64,000 nucleotides of DNA from Alkalibacterium putridalgicola. Lineage in GTDB: Bacteria; Bacillota; Bacilli; Lactobacillales; Carnobacteriaceae_A. The stretch lies in the NCBI RefSeq assembly GCF_900109825.1, contig NZ_FOBL01000003.1, forward strand, positions 1-64,000, given 5' to 3'. Position 1 is the first letter of the stretch, and every line of letters begins with the position of its first letter. The notes beneath the pieces are model-generated. The model did not search any database, was not told the origin of the DNA, and saw only the letters and a program-made list of their open reading frames with translations. The position numbers were made by a program, and so were the translations under genes. Positions 19,146 through 29,249 of this stretch are shown piece after piece.

Positions 19146-20192
19146 TTATTCCTCATTATCATTGATATAAGGATTTTTCTTCTCAAATTCTTTGACTTCG
19201 CCTTCTTTAAGCTTACCGACCTTATACAGTTTGCGTTTCAGCAGGGTAGTCTCTGCTTCACTTGGGTAACCTGTCCAGTCCGAATCTTGAAGTCGTTTTT
19301 CATTCCGTTTCTTGGCTTCATATTCGGGAACGGACATATAGTTTTGCCATTCAAAAATCATGGCATTGATCAGTGCTCCTAAAAGCAGGATCAGGCTGGA
19401 CAGATACAGAAAGATCATCAGGGCAATGAAGGCACCGAATGTGGCATTAGCCACGGCATCTCCACCGGCAAAGCTTAAGTAAACTGAAAATCCTTGTGTC
19501 AGCAGGACCCAGCCTATTGTCGCAAAAATCGCACCTTGGTATGAATACTTCATGTTCAAGTGGTGATTTGGCACGACCCTATAGACGATCAGAAAAACCA
19601 GGAAGAGAATAACGACTAATATGACCCATCGGAGCAGCAGAAACTGCTGGATGAACGGGATGGTCATCCCGATCGTTTCTTTAATAAACATCAGGATCTG
19701 TTCACCAAACACAAAAGCAAAAATAACTGCACCAATAACCAGCACGATACCGATCATTGTGATCAGCGAAACGATTCGACCAATGATAAAATTGCTTGTG
19801 GGAACAGAGCCATAGACTTCATCCAGAACTCGCCTCAAAATGCTGATGACACGGCTGGCCGACCATAATGCAGCTAATAACCCGAAGGAGATCGCCCCAC
19901 CACTGCCGCTTTCCAAATAGTTTCTGATTATTGGCTCGATGACATTGTATATATCCTGTGGGACAAAATCTGATGTCATATTCAGTACCTCACCAGGATC
20001 TATCGGCAGCAGGGGAATGATATTAGCCAGAACCAGCAATAATGGAAATAATGACAAGAGTAAAAAATAAGCCATCTCTGCGGCACTCTGATTAACGGTC
20101 GCTCTTTGCCAGTTTGACTGTGCGATTTTTATAAACCGAACGAGTTTATCTTTGCGTGGGATTTTATCTTCAACTTGTTCTACTTTATCCAC
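19146..20192 (-). CDS. YihY/BrkB-family integral membrane protein
   Basis: The 348-residue protein has six hydrophobic helices between about residues 40 and 290, and the family motifs AAEMAYFLLLSLFPLLLVLANIIPLLP near the start and GGDAVANATFGAFIALMIFLYLSSLILLLGALINA near the end (described by position). A charged C-terminal tail of about 60 residues follows. The family is called YihY, BrkB or RNase BN-like; the nuclease label is a historical error and the true role is unknown, possibly envelope or transport. GTG at 20192 with GAGAGG upstream is preferred to the ATG at 20216, which lacks a ribosome binding site. Confidence 0.78.
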   Translation of the reverse strand: MDKVEQVEDKIPRKDKLVRFIKIAQSNWQRATVNQSAAEMAYFLLLSLFPLLLVLANIIPLLPIDPGEVLNMTSDFVPQDIYNVIEPIIRNYLESGSGGAISFGLLAALWSASRVISILRRVLDEVYGSVPTSNFIIGRIVSLITMIGIVLVIGAVIFAFVFGEQILMFIKETIGMTIPFIQQFLLLRWVILVVILFLVFLIVYRVVPNHHLNMKYSYQGAIFATIGWVLLTQGFSVYLSFAGGDAVANATFGAFIALMIFLYLSSLILLLGALINAMIFEWQNYMSVPEYEAKKRNEKRLQDSDWTGYPSEAETTLLKRKLYKVGKLKEGEVKEFEKKNPYINDNEE

Positions 20193-20279
20193 ATGTACAC
20201 ATCCTCTCTTATACATCTACTTGATTTAATCATAGCATAATTGAGGGGTCCATCCCTATCGAGAAGCACTGTTGAGAAA

Positions 20280-20318
20280 AAAACCGCTTATCCTTGGAAA
20301 ACAAAGAATAAGCGGTCG
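20280..20318 (-). terminator. Terminator after the small DUF2969-like gene
   Basis: ACCGCTTAT/ATAAGCGGT stem with additional inner pairs and a TTTTTT run on the minus strand. Confidence 0.85.
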
Positions 20319-20339
20319 GATTCTATTTATTTAAATAAA

Positions 20340-20570
20340 CTACTCGTCATGCAGGTTATGTTCTTCGATGAGCATCTGTACACCTTCATCTATTGAACGG
20401 GCTGTGCGCTTCTTGCCGGATTTAAATTCGACATTCACTAAACCGTCGCCTTCCTGCTGCAGTTTACCAATGACTTTTTTTCTAACAACGAGTTCGAATT
20501 CTGTAAACGACTCTGTATTATTTTTAGTTTCGTTGATTTCTACTTCAATGTGCTTATTTCTTTTTCCCAT
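20340..20570 (-). CDS. Small DUF2969-like protein
   Basis: A 76-residue basic-N-terminus protein (MGKRNKHIEVEINE) with a VVRKKVIGKL core and a C-terminal SIDEGVQMLIEEHNL helix. The pattern matches small DUF2969-type proteins common in Lactobacillales, of unknown function. No cysteines or transmembrane helix. It is flanked by a good terminator and by the divergent FAH gene. GGAGGAATTC precedes the ATG. Confidence 0.65.
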   Translation of the reverse strand: MGKRNKHIEVEINETKNNTESFTEFELVVRKKVIGKLQQEGDGLVNVEFKSGKKRTARSIDEGVQMLIEEHNLHDE

Positions 20571-20669
20571 ATGAATTCCTCCAGTTTCTCCTGTTTCATA
20601 AGTGTACTAAAAACCAGACAGTTGAGCAAGACTCAATCACTTAAAGCAGAAAAATCACAAGCGTTATTT

Positions 20670-20698
20670 TTGTTATCGTCTTCACGTCTATCTATAAT
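20670..20698 (+). promoter_or_regulatory. Sigma-A-type promoter for the FAH-family gene
   Basis: TTGTTA at 20670-20675, 17-bp spacer and TATAAT at 20693-20698, 36 bp before the start codon. Confidence 0.75.
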
Positions 20699-20733
20699 TT
20701 TAAGTGAAGTAATATTAAAAAGGGGACTATATT

Positions 20734-21630
20734 ATGAGACTTGTTCGATACAAAATAAAGGCAATGGCAGAAGAACAACTTGGAATTGAAATGGCAGATG
20801 ATATTCTGGATATTCTTCGCCTGTCCCGACATCTGAGCACTTCTGTTCCGCGTACCATGGAAGAGCTGCTGGAGGACAGTGCTATTGGATTAAATAACCT
20901 TCGAGAAACTTTAGTAGAAGCTGAGAAATCAGGTGTTAAATTCGATGATTATCTCATTCCTGCTTCTGAAGTGACTTATTTACCTTTGATAAAGAATCCG
21001 GAGAAAATCCTCTGTGTCGGCATGAATTATGTGGAACACATCAAGGCTACGGGTGGAGAAGTCCCGACCGCTCCAGTCTTTTTCAATAAGTTCTCAAATG
21101 CACTGGCTGCACATCAACAGACTATCCCGCTTCAGGCCAATGCACAGCATGTCGACTACGAAGCGGAACTGGTCATTGTCATAGGTGAACAGATCGACAA
21201 TGTCTGTGAAAAGCATGCGGAGAAGGCCATTCTTGGTTACACTGTAGGCAATGATCTCTCTGAACGGGCATTTCAGTTCCAGTCATCACAATGGCTGATC
21301 GGCAAGACGATGGACCACTTCGCACCTGTTGGACCGGCGCTAGTTACTAAAGATGAAATCACGGCAGTCCAGGATTTAACTATCGAGACTAGACGAAATG
21401 GGGATCTGGTTCAGGACAGTTCCACCAGCGATATGTTATTTACCGTCAACAAGATCGTAAGCGAGGCTTCTCAATATATGTCATTGAAGCCCGGGGATCT
21501 GATTTTCACCGGCACCCCAAGAGGTGTGATCTTAGAGCAGACAAAAGACCAGCAGGTATGGCTGAAAGCAGGCGACCAGATCGACATCACGATCGAATCA
21601 CTGGGAACATTGAGCAACACATTCATCTAG
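20734..21630 (+). CDS. Fumarylacetoacetate hydrolase-family protein
   Basis: The 298-residue protein has an FAH-family C-terminal domain. It shows the CVGMNYVEHIKATGG segment, the metal-binding carboxylates in DYEAELVIVIGE and GNDLSERAFQ, the KTMDHFAPVGPAL strand, and GDLIFTGTPRGV near the end. Family members are C-C bond hydrolases, decarboxylases or hydratases acting on 2-oxo acids or acylpyruvates. The N-terminal ~70 residues are a separate small domain. There is no aromatic-degradation neighbour, so an acylpyruvase or oxaloacetate-decarboxylase-like activity is as plausible as ring-cleavage chemistry. Confidence 0.82.
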   Translation: MRLVRYKIKAMAEEQLGIEMADDILDILRLSRHLSTSVPRTMEELLEDSAIGLNNLRETLVEAEKSGVKFDDYLIPASEVTYLPLIKNPEKILCVGMNYVEHIKATGGEVPTAPVFFNKFSNALAAHQQTIPLQANAQHVDYEAELVIVIGEQIDNVCEKHAEKAILGYTVGNDLSERAFQFQSSQWLIGKTMDHFAPVGPALVTKDEITAVQDLTIETRRNGDLVQDSSTSDMLFTVNKIVSEASQYMSLKPGDLIFTGTPRGVILEQTKDQQVWLKAGDQIDITIESLGTLSNTFI

Positions 21631-21650
21631 TCCTTCTGAATAAAACAGCA

Positions 21651-21690
21651 AAAAGAGGAACCGATCGCTTATTATCGGCTCCTCTTTTTT
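21651..21690. terminator. Bidirectional terminator between convergent genes
   Basis: AAAAGAGGA and TCCTCTTTT with inner CCGAT/ATCGG pairs around a seven-base loop; A and T runs on both sides. It lies between the FAH gene (+) and the Na/Pi cotransporter (-). Confidence 0.88.
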
Positions 21691-21694
21691 GTTG

Positions 21695-23413
21695 TTATTT
21701 CGTTTCAGTTACTTCTTCTATTTTACGTGCATGACGCGGTCGTTTTGAATCCTGCTGGAATGGATAACGGATACCTAATGAATGTTTGGCGATTTTAACT
21801 GAGTGATCGGACATTCTTTCAAGGTTAGATACGATATCAACAAATAAAATCCCATCGGACGGAAGACCAGTGCCTCTGTTTAAACGTTCGATATATTTCT
21901 TACGAATATCTTCTTCTAAACGATTGACTTCTTTTTCACGCTTGATTACTTTACCGGCTAATGAATAGCTGTCTTGTGTAAAGGAGGTGATCGAATCAGC
22001 AATGTTCTGTTCAACTAGATTGAATAATGCGATCAAGTCTTCATCGTAGAAGATTTTTTCAGGTTCTTTGTTCGTTTTCTTAGCCAGTTTTTTCTGGGCA
22101 CGTGCCGCTTCTTTTATGTTATTCAAGATGTTTTCACTGTGGTCACCGATACGTTCAAGATACTTCGTTATATCCATCATCTGTGAGTGTTCAGTTGAAC
22201 TTTTTACTGGCAAGTCTTCGACAGAGATGAGCATGAGGTATTCAGTCAGGCGCATATCGATATCGTTGACGACTTCTTCCAGCTGCAAGGTGTTGGATAA
22301 GCTTGTATCGTCCTGATTTTTGTAGTACTTGAACATTTCTTTGTACTCTTCCAGAACGAAATCACCCATCTGCTGGATCTCAAGTTTTGCCTGGTTCAAA
22401 GCGACAGATGGAACAGTTGTGATGATCGAGAAATCAAGATGAGAAGCATCGTATTCGATCAATGCATCGTCTCCTGGAACGATCTTCGTTACGATTTTCG
22501 CTAGATAATCAATGAACCACATCTGAATGAGAACGTTCGTGACATTGAATAACCCGTGAGCCACAGCGATCTGCATAGGCGGATTCAGATTAAAGATAGG
22601 AGTGATCGCTACGATCAGTGACGTAAAAGGTCCAATGACTAAGAGAACCGCAAAAGTCCCGACCAGATTGAAGATGATATGTGACGCTGCTGTACGTTTA
22701 GCTGCCACACTTGCCCCAATGGCTGCTAAGACGGCTGTAATCGTTGTCCCAATGTTATTTCCGAACAAGACCGGCAAGGCACCATCGATAGCGATCTGTC
22801 CTTGAGAATAAAGTTCTTGTAAGATACCGATACTTCCACTGGAACTCTGCACGAGCCATGTGAAGATCGTTCCAACTCCTACTCCTAAGATAGGATTGTC
22901 GCCCATGTCGATCATCAGCTCTCTGAAGGCCGGAAAATCTCGCAAGGGATACATGCCTTCTCCCATTAATTCAAGGCCATAAAACAGTGCCCCAAAGCCG
23001 AAGATGATCTGCCCGATACTGTTGACGGTTATGTTTTTTGAGAAGAAAAGTAAAAATGCGCCGATAGCCATAATTGGCAACGCATAAGCTCCGATATCGA
23101 TACCAATAATAAAAGCGGTTATCGTTGTTCCTATATTAGCACCCATGATGACACCAATAGCCTGTTTAAGTTTCATAAAGCCGGCACTTACAAGTCCAAC
23201 GGCCAATACGGTCGTCCCGGAACTACTTTGAATCAGGACAGTGACCACGATACCAGCGATGATCGCACGGATCGGAGTTGATGTCATCTGGTTCAAGATG
23301 CTGCGTAAACTATCCCCAGCAGATTTTTGCAGGCCGTCTCCCATAAATTTCAAACCGAACAGGAATATACCTAATCCACCAGCGAACATGAATATCATTT
23401 GTTGTACGTCCAC
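21695..23413 (-). CDS. Na/Pi cotransporter-family protein with PhoU-like C-terminal domain
   Basis: The 572-residue protein has an N-terminal half of paired membrane repeats with the QSSSGTTVLAVGLV and QSSSGSIGIL signatures of Na/Pi symporters (QSSS repeated at about 61 and 185). A roughly 250-residue soluble helical PhoU-like region (about 320-560, with SDHSVKIAKHSLG) follows. It is expected to exchange or take up phosphate with sodium; the YjbB type of E. coli exports phosphate. GTG start with GGAGGG upstream. Monocistronic, read toward a shared terminator. Confidence 0.85.
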   Translation of the reverse strand: MDVQQMIFMFAGGLGIFLFGLKFMGDGLQKSAGDSLRSILNQMTSTPIRAIIAGIVVTVLIQSSSGTTVLAVGLVSAGFMKLKQAIGVIMGANIGTTITAFIIGIDIGAYALPIMAIGAFLLFFSKNITVNSIGQIIFGFGALFYGLELMGEGMYPLRDFPAFRELMIDMGDNPILGVGVGTIFTWLVQSSSGSIGILQELYSQGQIAIDGALPVLFGNNIGTTITAVLAAIGASVAAKRTAASHIIFNLVGTFAVLLVIGPFTSLIVAITPIFNLNPPMQIAVAHGLFNVTNVLIQMWFIDYLAKIVTKIVPGDDALIEYDASHLDFSIITTVPSVALNQAKLEIQQMGDFVLEEYKEMFKYYKNQDDTSLSNTLQLEEVVNDIDMRLTEYLMLISVEDLPVKSSTEHSQMMDITKYLERIGDHSENILNNIKEAARAQKKLAKKTNKEPEKIFYDEDLIALFNLVEQNIADSITSFTQDSYSLAGKVIKREKEVNRLEEDIRKKYIERLNRGTGLPSDGILFVDIVSNLERMSDHSVKIAKHSLGIRYPFQQDSKRPRHARKIEEVTETK

Positions 23414-23847
23414 ACGTAACCCTCCATTTTAATTTTCATAAGATTTTGAAATGCTGAGACAACTACCTGAATAAAGCAGTTCTTACTTAGCCAACCTCAG
23501 ACACTCTGCTTCCATAATAAATGTAATAGATGAAGAATTGAATGGTTTTTTCATTTATGAGAATATTTTAATGTCACTTACCCTTTAAAAATTCATTTTT
23601 CATGTTAAAACGAAAGCGTTTCAGAAATAACTATCTTTGATAATAGTTTAATCGCGAATAAACTCATTTAAAACATGTCAATACATTCGTTTTTCGACCC
23701 TTTTCAACCAGATTAATTCGCTTTCATTTAATGTTATCTTTTTCACTATCTTTTCCATAGAACCATCATATATTTACTTGTTGTTCACACTTCCGTAACA
23801 AATTAACCCACTCTTAATCTTTTCTTTACATTCGACCCATAGAAACA
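23414..23847. other. AT-rich intergenic region upstream of the Na/Pi cotransporter
   Basis: No gene is supported in these ~430 bp. The nptA-like promoter should be here. Two possible regulatory patches are visible. One is a palindromic GAAAGCGTTTC near 23612, which resembles but does not fully match a cre site. The other is TTCACA-N5-GTAACA at 23784-23800, which resembles a PhoP-type direct repeat. Both are weak. Confidence 0.35.
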
Positions 23848-23875
23848 GAAAAAAAGCAGAGACATGCTCTGCTTT
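23848..23875 (-). terminator. Terminator of the peptide-use operon
   Basis: AAAGCAGAG/CTCTGCTTT perfect stem with a five-base loop followed by TTTTTTTC on the minus strand. It begins at the stop codon of the last gene. Confidence 0.88.
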
Positions 23876-25257
23876 CAGGCGTATTGGAAATCCTTCAGAA
23901 ACTGGACCATGTGAAGCACGCCTTCTTCAAAGTCTTTCAGCCGCACCGATTCATTCGGCCCGTGAGCTTTTGATTCGGCATATCCACAGCCGCTGCTGGC
24001 TACAGGTACGTTCAAGTATTCGCCGAAATAAGCCATCGGGCCAGATCCGGGATTTGTCGGTGATAGAACGACCTTAGAAGGGCCACCGTAAACTTTTTCA
24101 GCCGCTGTTTTGACCGTCTGCACAAAGGGACTTTCAAGATCAGAACGGAAAGCCTTCAGTCCTTTAAGTAAAATAAGCTCGACATCCTGAAACCCTTCTT
24201 TATCCAGATGTCTGCGTAGAACACGTTCGATATTTTTCGGATCCTGCCCCGGAACAAGACGGCAGTCTAGTTTTGCAGACGCCTTTCTGGGTAGTACAGT
24301 TTTAGTCCCTTCTTCTGTATATCCTGAAAGTAGACCACTGATCGTCATGGTAGGATAAAATGCCAGGGCTTCTTCCGTGGACCAGTCCAGATCCTTTGTA
24401 ATGAAGGGATGCTTCAATCCATATATGCGGGTCATTTCTTTACTATTGACCTTGCCTTCTGCAACAACTTCCCGGGCATAATCTGACGGATGTTCTATAT
24501 TATCATAAAAGCCATCCACCAGGACATGATTGTCTTTGTCCCGAAGGCTGGCCAATGCATGCGTCAGACGCCAGGCAGCATTATCGATCACAGCTCCAAG
24601 GGATGAATGGATATCGACCACGGCGCTTTCAACGATCAGATCGAAGTAGGCCATGCCTTTGACACCTGTCTGGATCACAAAGTTTTCTTCCTCATCTTTT
24701 CCGCCGAATTCCCAGATACAGCCGTCACTCGTGAACAAGTCAGCATATTTTTTGATATACTTACCAAGATTGGGACTTCCATTTTCCTCTTCCCCTTCGA
24801 CCAGGAATTTCACATTGCATGGAAGCCCAGCCTCTGAATCCATCAGTGCCTGGATCGCATATAAACGGACGACAAAATTCGCTTTATTATCTGAAACCCC
24901 TCGACAATATAGGATCCCGTCTCTGACTGTCGGTTCAAACGGTTCACTTTTCCATTCATCTAGGGGGTCTTCCGGCTGAACGTCATAATGATTATAGAAA
25001 AGAACTGTCTTGTCAGCATTCCCTTTCTTGCCTGCAGGGAAATAGCCGTAAACAACGGGATTCCCACCGCAGTCATCTAAGACTTGCGTCTCCCCGCCTG
25101 TTTTTTCGATCATCTGTTTTACATACTCAACAGTCGGCAGAATGTTGCGGTTTTGAGTAGAGACGGAAGCAAACCGCAGATAATCAAAGAATTCCTCGTT
25201 TCTGTCTTTTATAATAGCTTTCACTGCTTCATCGGTTGTAGTCGTAGTCATTGGCAT
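23875..25257 (-). CDS. M20-family metallopeptidase (dipeptidase-like)
   Basis: The 460-residue cytosolic dizinc peptidase has NHYDVQPEDPLDEW (His-Asp metal pair), CRGVSDNKANF with the bridging Asp and EGEEENGSPNLG with the catalytic Glu, followed by a dimerisation insert and a C-terminal GGSGPMAYF-like return to the metal site with CGYAESKAHGPNE. The pattern is that of CNDP/PepV-type dipeptidases. The start was set at MPMTTTTTD with GGAGGAG five bases upstream. It is the last gene of the peptide transport operon and probably cleaves imported dipeptides. Confidence 0.85.
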   Translation of the reverse strand: MPMTTTTTDEAVKAIIKDRNEEFFDYLRFASVSTQNRNILPTVEYVKQMIEKTGGETQVLDDCGGNPVVYGYFPAGKKGNADKTVLFYNHYDVQPEDPLDEWKSEPFEPTVRDGILYCRGVSDNKANFVVRLYAIQALMDSEAGLPCNVKFLVEGEEENGSPNLGKYIKKYADLFTSDGCIWEFGGKDEEENFVIQTGVKGMAYFDLIVESAVVDIHSSLGAVIDNAAWRLTHALASLRDKDNHVLVDGFYDNIEHPSDYAREVVAEGKVNSKEMTRIYGLKHPFITKDLDWSTEEALAFYPTMTISGLLSGYTEEGTKTVLPRKASAKLDCRLVPGQDPKNIERVLRRHLDKEGFQDVELILLKGLKAFRSDLESPFVQTVKTAAEKVYGGPSKVVLSPTNPGSGPMAYFGEYLNVPVASSGCGYAESKAHGPNESVRLKDFEEGVLHMVQFLKDFQYA

Positions 25258-25356
25258 GATTTCTCCTCCTGTGTAGATTAATAGACAGGAAAGAGATGAT
25301 TCAGCTTTCACCTATCTTCTCATCCCTGTCTCTGATACTTCATATCTTTTGATACT

Positions 25357-26337
25357 CTAGGCATATTGTCTGGCCTTTTTCAGCAATTTCTCTCTTTTCT
25401 TTCGGTACAGTGGTATTTCATCTTCATGACAGTAGATAAAATGCTCCGGTGCGATCTCATGCAAAGCCACTCTGTCTAAATTATCATAATGATGATAGGC
25501 CGGATCGTATTCTGTTCGTACACGATGCCTTTCCGATTCAGGGTCGGGGGTAGGAATAGCAGATAAGAGCGATTCTGTGTACGGGTGTAGAGGTGCTTCA
25601 TATAATTCCCCGGCATTTGATACCTCCAGGACCCGCCCGTTGTTCATTACACCGATGCGGTCACTGATATACTTGACCATGGACAAGTCATGGGCAATGA
25701 ACAGGTATGTCAGATTGTTCTGTTCCTTGAGTTCTTTCAATAGATTGACCACCTGTGCCTGAATCGAGACGTCCAGTGCACTGATCGCTTCGTCAGCAAT
25801 GATAAAATCAGGCTGAACAGCAAGTGCTCTGGCTATCCCGACACGTTGGCATTGACCACCGGAGAATTCTCTCGGATAACGGTTTGCAAACTGTTTATTC
25901 AGTCCGACAGATTCGAGTAGTTCATACACTTTTTCTGTTCGCTTGTTGCTGTCTGTTTCAAGACCATGGACTTTGAGTGCCCCGCCGATAATCTCTTTTA
26001 CGGTAAGCCTTGGATTCAGTGAAGCATATGGGTCCTGAAAAATCATCTGCATAGATTTTCTGAACTTCAGCAAGTCTTTACGCCGTTTGATCTGCGATAT
26101 GTCTTCGCCTTTGTAAAAGATCTGACCGCCGGTGATATCTCCCAGCTTGATCAGGGCACGTCCCGTTGTTGATTTTCCGCTGCCGGATTCTCCCACCAGA
26201 CCAAAGGTTTCCCCTTCGTAGATAGAAAAGCTGACATCCTTGACGGCGCGTACTTCAGACTTTTTCCCTTCATTGAAATACTGCTTGTATGACCTGATTT
26301 CTACAATGGGTTTCTTCTCTTTCGGTTCAGCCGCCAT
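25357..26337 (-). CDS. oppF: Oligopeptide ABC transporter ATP-binding protein (OppF-type)
   Basis: A 326-residue ABC ATPase with Walker [16 protein letters not shown], signature FSGGQCQRVGIARAL, Walker B FIIADEAISALDVS and the OppF-type C-terminal extension with the AIPTPDPESER region. It pairs with the preceding gene to power peptide uptake. It overlaps OppD by 11 bp, so the two are translationally coupled. The TTTMPN-type zinc and Fe-S features of some relatives are not seen. Confidence 0.9.
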   Translation of the reverse strand: MAAEPKEKKPIVEIRSYKQYFNEGKKSEVRAVKDVSFSIYEGETFGLVGESGSGKSTTGRALIKLGDITGGQIFYKGEDISQIKRRKDLLKFRKSMQMIFQDPYASLNPRLTVKEIIGGALKVHGLETDSNKRTEKVYELLESVGLNKQFANRYPREFSGGQCQRVGIARALAVQPDFIIADEAISALDVSIQAQVVNLLKELKEQNNLTYLFIAHDLSMVKYISDRIGVMNNGRVLEVSNAGELYEAPLHPYTESLLSAIPTPDPESERHRVRTEYDPAYHHYDNLDRVALHEIAPEHFIYCHEDEIPLYRKKREKLLKKARQYA

Positions 26338-27415
26338 TTATGCCACCTCCTGTGCTGTTAGCGTACATCTTTACTGAGAATAATGCCTCGTATTTTTCTT
26401 TTCGCCGGACCACTTTTAAAGGCGGTGTGACATCCGGTGCATCCGGATGGAGCAGCCACGTTTTCGCATAATGTGTATCGGTCACCTTGAATACTTCCGG
26501 CTCCTGCTGGAAATCAATGGCCAGAGCATAATCATTTCTTGCTGCAAACGCGTCACCGACCGGCGGATGCAGTAGATTAGGCGGTGAGCCAGGAATCGTA
26601 TAAAGATTCTTCTGATCCACATCTAATGTCGGCATCGAGGCCAATAGTCCCCAAGTATAAGGATGCATCGGATTATAAAAGATCTCATCTGCTGTTCCGA
26701 TTTCTACGATCTGACCGGCATACATAACAGCTACCCGGTCTGCCATTTGAGCTACAACACCCAAATCATGAGTGATGAAGATAATGGATGTGTCGAGTTC
26801 ATCTTTCAGCTTGTTCATCAAATCAAGGATTTGTGCCTGAATGGTCACGTCCAGTGCCGTCGTGGGTTCATCGGCAATAAGGATTTTAGGTTCACAAGCC
26901 AGAGCGATCGCGATCATGACCCGCTGTCTCATCCCGCCTGAAAACTGATGCGGATAATTCTTGTATGATTTTTTCGGGTGGTGTATGCCGACAAGGTCCA
27001 TCAACTCCAGAGCTTTTTCCTTTGCTTCTTCTTTACTGACGTTTTTATGTGCGATGATCGGTTCCGCGATCTGTTTGCCCACCGTCATCGTTGGGTTCAA
27101 GGATGTCATTGGATCCTGGAATATCATGGCGATATCATTTCCACGGATCCCCTGCATGTCTTTTTCTGACAGCTTTAATAAATCCTGACCTTCAAAAAGG
27201 ACTTCCCCACGTTCGATCAGCGTGTTCTTTTCAGGTAGCAGACGATTGATTGCTTTCGTTGAAACAGATTTGCCGCTTCCTGATTCGCCTACGATAGCCA
27301 GAGTCTCACCTTTTTTCAACATGAATTCAACACCTCTGACGGCTTTGACGACACCCTCGAATGTCTGGAAAGAAATTGCCAAGTCTTTGACTTCAAGTAC
27401 TGTTGTTTCTTCCAT
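26327..27415 (-). CDS. oppD: Oligopeptide ABC transporter ATP-binding protein (OppD-type)
   Basis: A 362-residue ABC ATPase with Walker [16 protein letters not shown], signature [15 protein letters not shown], Walker [13 protein letters not shown] and the C-terminal [16 protein letters not shown] motif of OppD/DppD. The canonical Cys of the Fe-S binding PGxxP region is replaced here, so cluster binding is unlikely. Start at ATG 27415 ([12 protein letters not shown]), preceded by GGAGGT; the open frame extends 17 codons further without support. Confidence 0.9.
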   Translation of the reverse strand: MEETTVLEVKDLAISFQTFEGVVKAVRGVEFMLKKGETLAIVGESGSGKSVSTKAINRLLPEKNTLIERGEVLFEGQDLLKLSEKDMQGIRGNDIAMIFQDPMTSLNPTMTVGKQIAEPIIAHKNVSKEEAKEKALELMDLVGIHHPKKSYKNYPHQFSGGMRQRVMIAIALACEPKILIADEPTTALDVTIQAQILDLMNKLKDELDTSIIFITHDLGVVAQMADRVAVMYAGQIVEIGTADEIFYNPMHPYTWGLLASMPTLDVDQKNLYTIPGSPPNLLHPPVGDAFAARNDYALAIDFQQEPEVFKVTDTHYAKTWLLHPDAPDVTPPLKVVRRKEKYEALFSVKMYANSTGGGINGG

Positions 27416-27512
27416 GCCTTTCACCTCCAACTTTCTTATCTTCTTCGTCATTGAAGTCTCTGACACGGCAATGCCGCTGCTTACCGTGCCAGACTTCTAT
27501 ATTCCAGCTTTA

Positions 27513-29180
27513 TTATTCAGGATCAATGGTCCATTCATTCACATCGTACAAGGACCCTGCCCAGTACTCATTGATGCCACCATTCAATGATGTTGATTGA
27601 ACACTGAACTGAGAATCGGAGTACAAAGGAACGACAAACATTTGCTCCTGCATATATTTCTGCAAGTCAGAATAGACGTCATAACGAGCATCAAATTCTG
27701 TTTCTGTCATGCCTTGTTCGATCAGTTCATCCATGGTCGGATCTGATACAGCCATGTTATTTGAAGCGGCTCCCGTTTGAAGATATGATGCTATGTTCGG
27801 ATCGGCTGTATGTCCCCAGCCCATAAGACCTATATCATAATCCAGATCTTGAGCCATGGATAACCAGGTCGGGAAATCATAGTTGGACTGGTTGACTGTC
27901 AGCCCGATTTCTTCCAGCCACTGTTCGATCAGGTTTCCTGACTGTTCACGAACGGCATTACCTGTAGGCACGACCAATTCGATCGGTGTGTCAAAGTCGA
28001 ATCCGGCATCTTCCAGAAGTTCTTTCGCCAGCTCCGGATCGTATTCCAGTGGCTCCAAGTCTGTATCTTTATATGGGCTGGCAGAAGAATAGGTCGAAGA
28101 TAAGACTTCCCCATGTCCACCCAACAGATTTTCTACGATCGTTTCTCTATCGATCGCATGAGCAAAAGCTCGTCTGACTTGTGGATCAGTATATTTCTCG
28201 TTATTTATGATCATATACTGGGAGTTGAAAGAAGGATGTTCTTCGACGACAACATCTTCCAGCTCTTCCAGCATACCGATATCCTGAACAGGAATCATAC
28301 CAATCCCGCCACCGGCAGTCATATGCAGGTTCCCCGCCTGGAATTCAGTGATCAGAGATGTTCCGTTCATGATTTGTGCGTATATGGTCTTGATTTCTGG
28401 TTCACCACGGTAATAGTCAGGATTTGATTCCAGATGCACGTAGTTGTTATTATCGTATTCAACAAATTGATAAGCACCACTAAAGACAGACGGCATGGTT
28501 GCCGCTTCTGAGTTCGGCAGTTCTGAAAGTTCAATATCTTCAAAGACATGTTTAGGTGCAACAAGTACGTTCAGACCTAAGAACTCGGAAATATAATTCA
28601 AGTCGACTGGGTCTTTTGTCGTGATGGTCAGTGTTTTTTCATCTACGACTTCAAGTCCTGACAGTTCTTCCAGCCCCTCTTCTCTGACACCGGAAGCATC
28701 TGTTCCTTCGATCATCGCGACACTCGTTCCCAATGTCGTTTCAACTGCCGGATCAGCAATCGTGTTCAAGGTAAAGGCTACGTCTTCAGCCGTGACAGGG
28801 GTGCCGTCACTCCAGTTGGCATCCGCATTCACGGTAACCGTGAAGACTTGATTATCTTCAGTAGTCATTTCTGCCAGACCCGGTTCAAAACTGTCCGCTG
28901 TCGGCATGAAGAGCAAACTGTCGTAAAAGAATCGCTGAACCCATGTTGCGGCGACGCCAGGTCTGTAAAACGGATTGAAACTGTCCGGTGCATTTGTCAA
29001 ACCGACCATCAATGTCGACGTATCGCCTTCTGATACGTCCGGCGTTGTTCCGGTTTCTTCTCCATCGGCTTGAGCCCCCTGTTCCATATCTGGAACATCA
29101 TCACTGCCACATGCAGCAAGCAGTGCGGCTGATGCGACTAATAGTGTGGTGTATTTTGAACGTTTTTTCCAATGTGACAT
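27513..29180 (-). CDS. oppA: Peptide-binding lipoprotein (OppA/DppA-type)
   Basis: The 555-residue solute-binding protein begins with a lipoprotein signal peptide ending in the lipobox LLAAC (Cys at about 24), then an acidic linker and the family-5 extracellular solute-binding fold. Visible motifs are TVNADANWSDGTPVTAEDVAFTL (about 130-152) and RRAFAHAIDRETIVENLLGG (about 320-340). It binds peptides outside the membrane and hands them to OppBC. It lies between oppC and oppD, the standard order for a dipeptide or oligopeptide importer. Confidence 0.9.
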   Translation of the reverse strand: MSHWKKRSKYTTLLVASAALLAACGSDDVPDMEQGAQADGEETGTTPDVSEGDTSTLMVGLTNAPDSFNPFYRPGVAATWVQRFFYDSLLFMPTADSFEPGLAEMTTEDNQVFTVTVNADANWSDGTPVTAEDVAFTLNTIADPAVETTLGTSVAMIEGTDASGVREEGLEELSGLEVVDEKTLTITTKDPVDLNYISEFLGLNVLVAPKHVFEDIELSELPNSEAATMPSVFSGAYQFVEYDNNNYVHLESNPDYYRGEPEIKTIYAQIMNGTSLITEFQAGNLHMTAGGGIGMIPVQDIGMLEELEDVVVEEHPSFNSQYMIINNEKYTDPQVRRAFAHAIDRETIVENLLGGHGEVLSSTYSSASPYKDTDLEPLEYDPELAKELLEDAGFDFDTPIELVVPTGNAVREQSGNLIEQWLEEIGLTVNQSNYDFPTWLSMAQDLDYDIGLMGWGHTADPNIASYLQTGAASNNMAVSDPTMDELIEQGMTETEFDARYDVYSDLQKYMQEQMFVVPLYSDSQFSVQSTSLNGGINEYWAGSLYDVNEWTIDPE

Positions 29181-29249
29181 GTTGATCTCCCCTTATCTTA
29201 TGAATCGATAGATTTAATCCCCTGAAATAGTCTTTCTCAAATGACATGT

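Noticed and set aside
23605-23625. CcpA cre site in the Na/Pi cotransporter upstream gap
   Set aside because: CGAAAGCGTTTCAG differs from the cre consensus at key positions.
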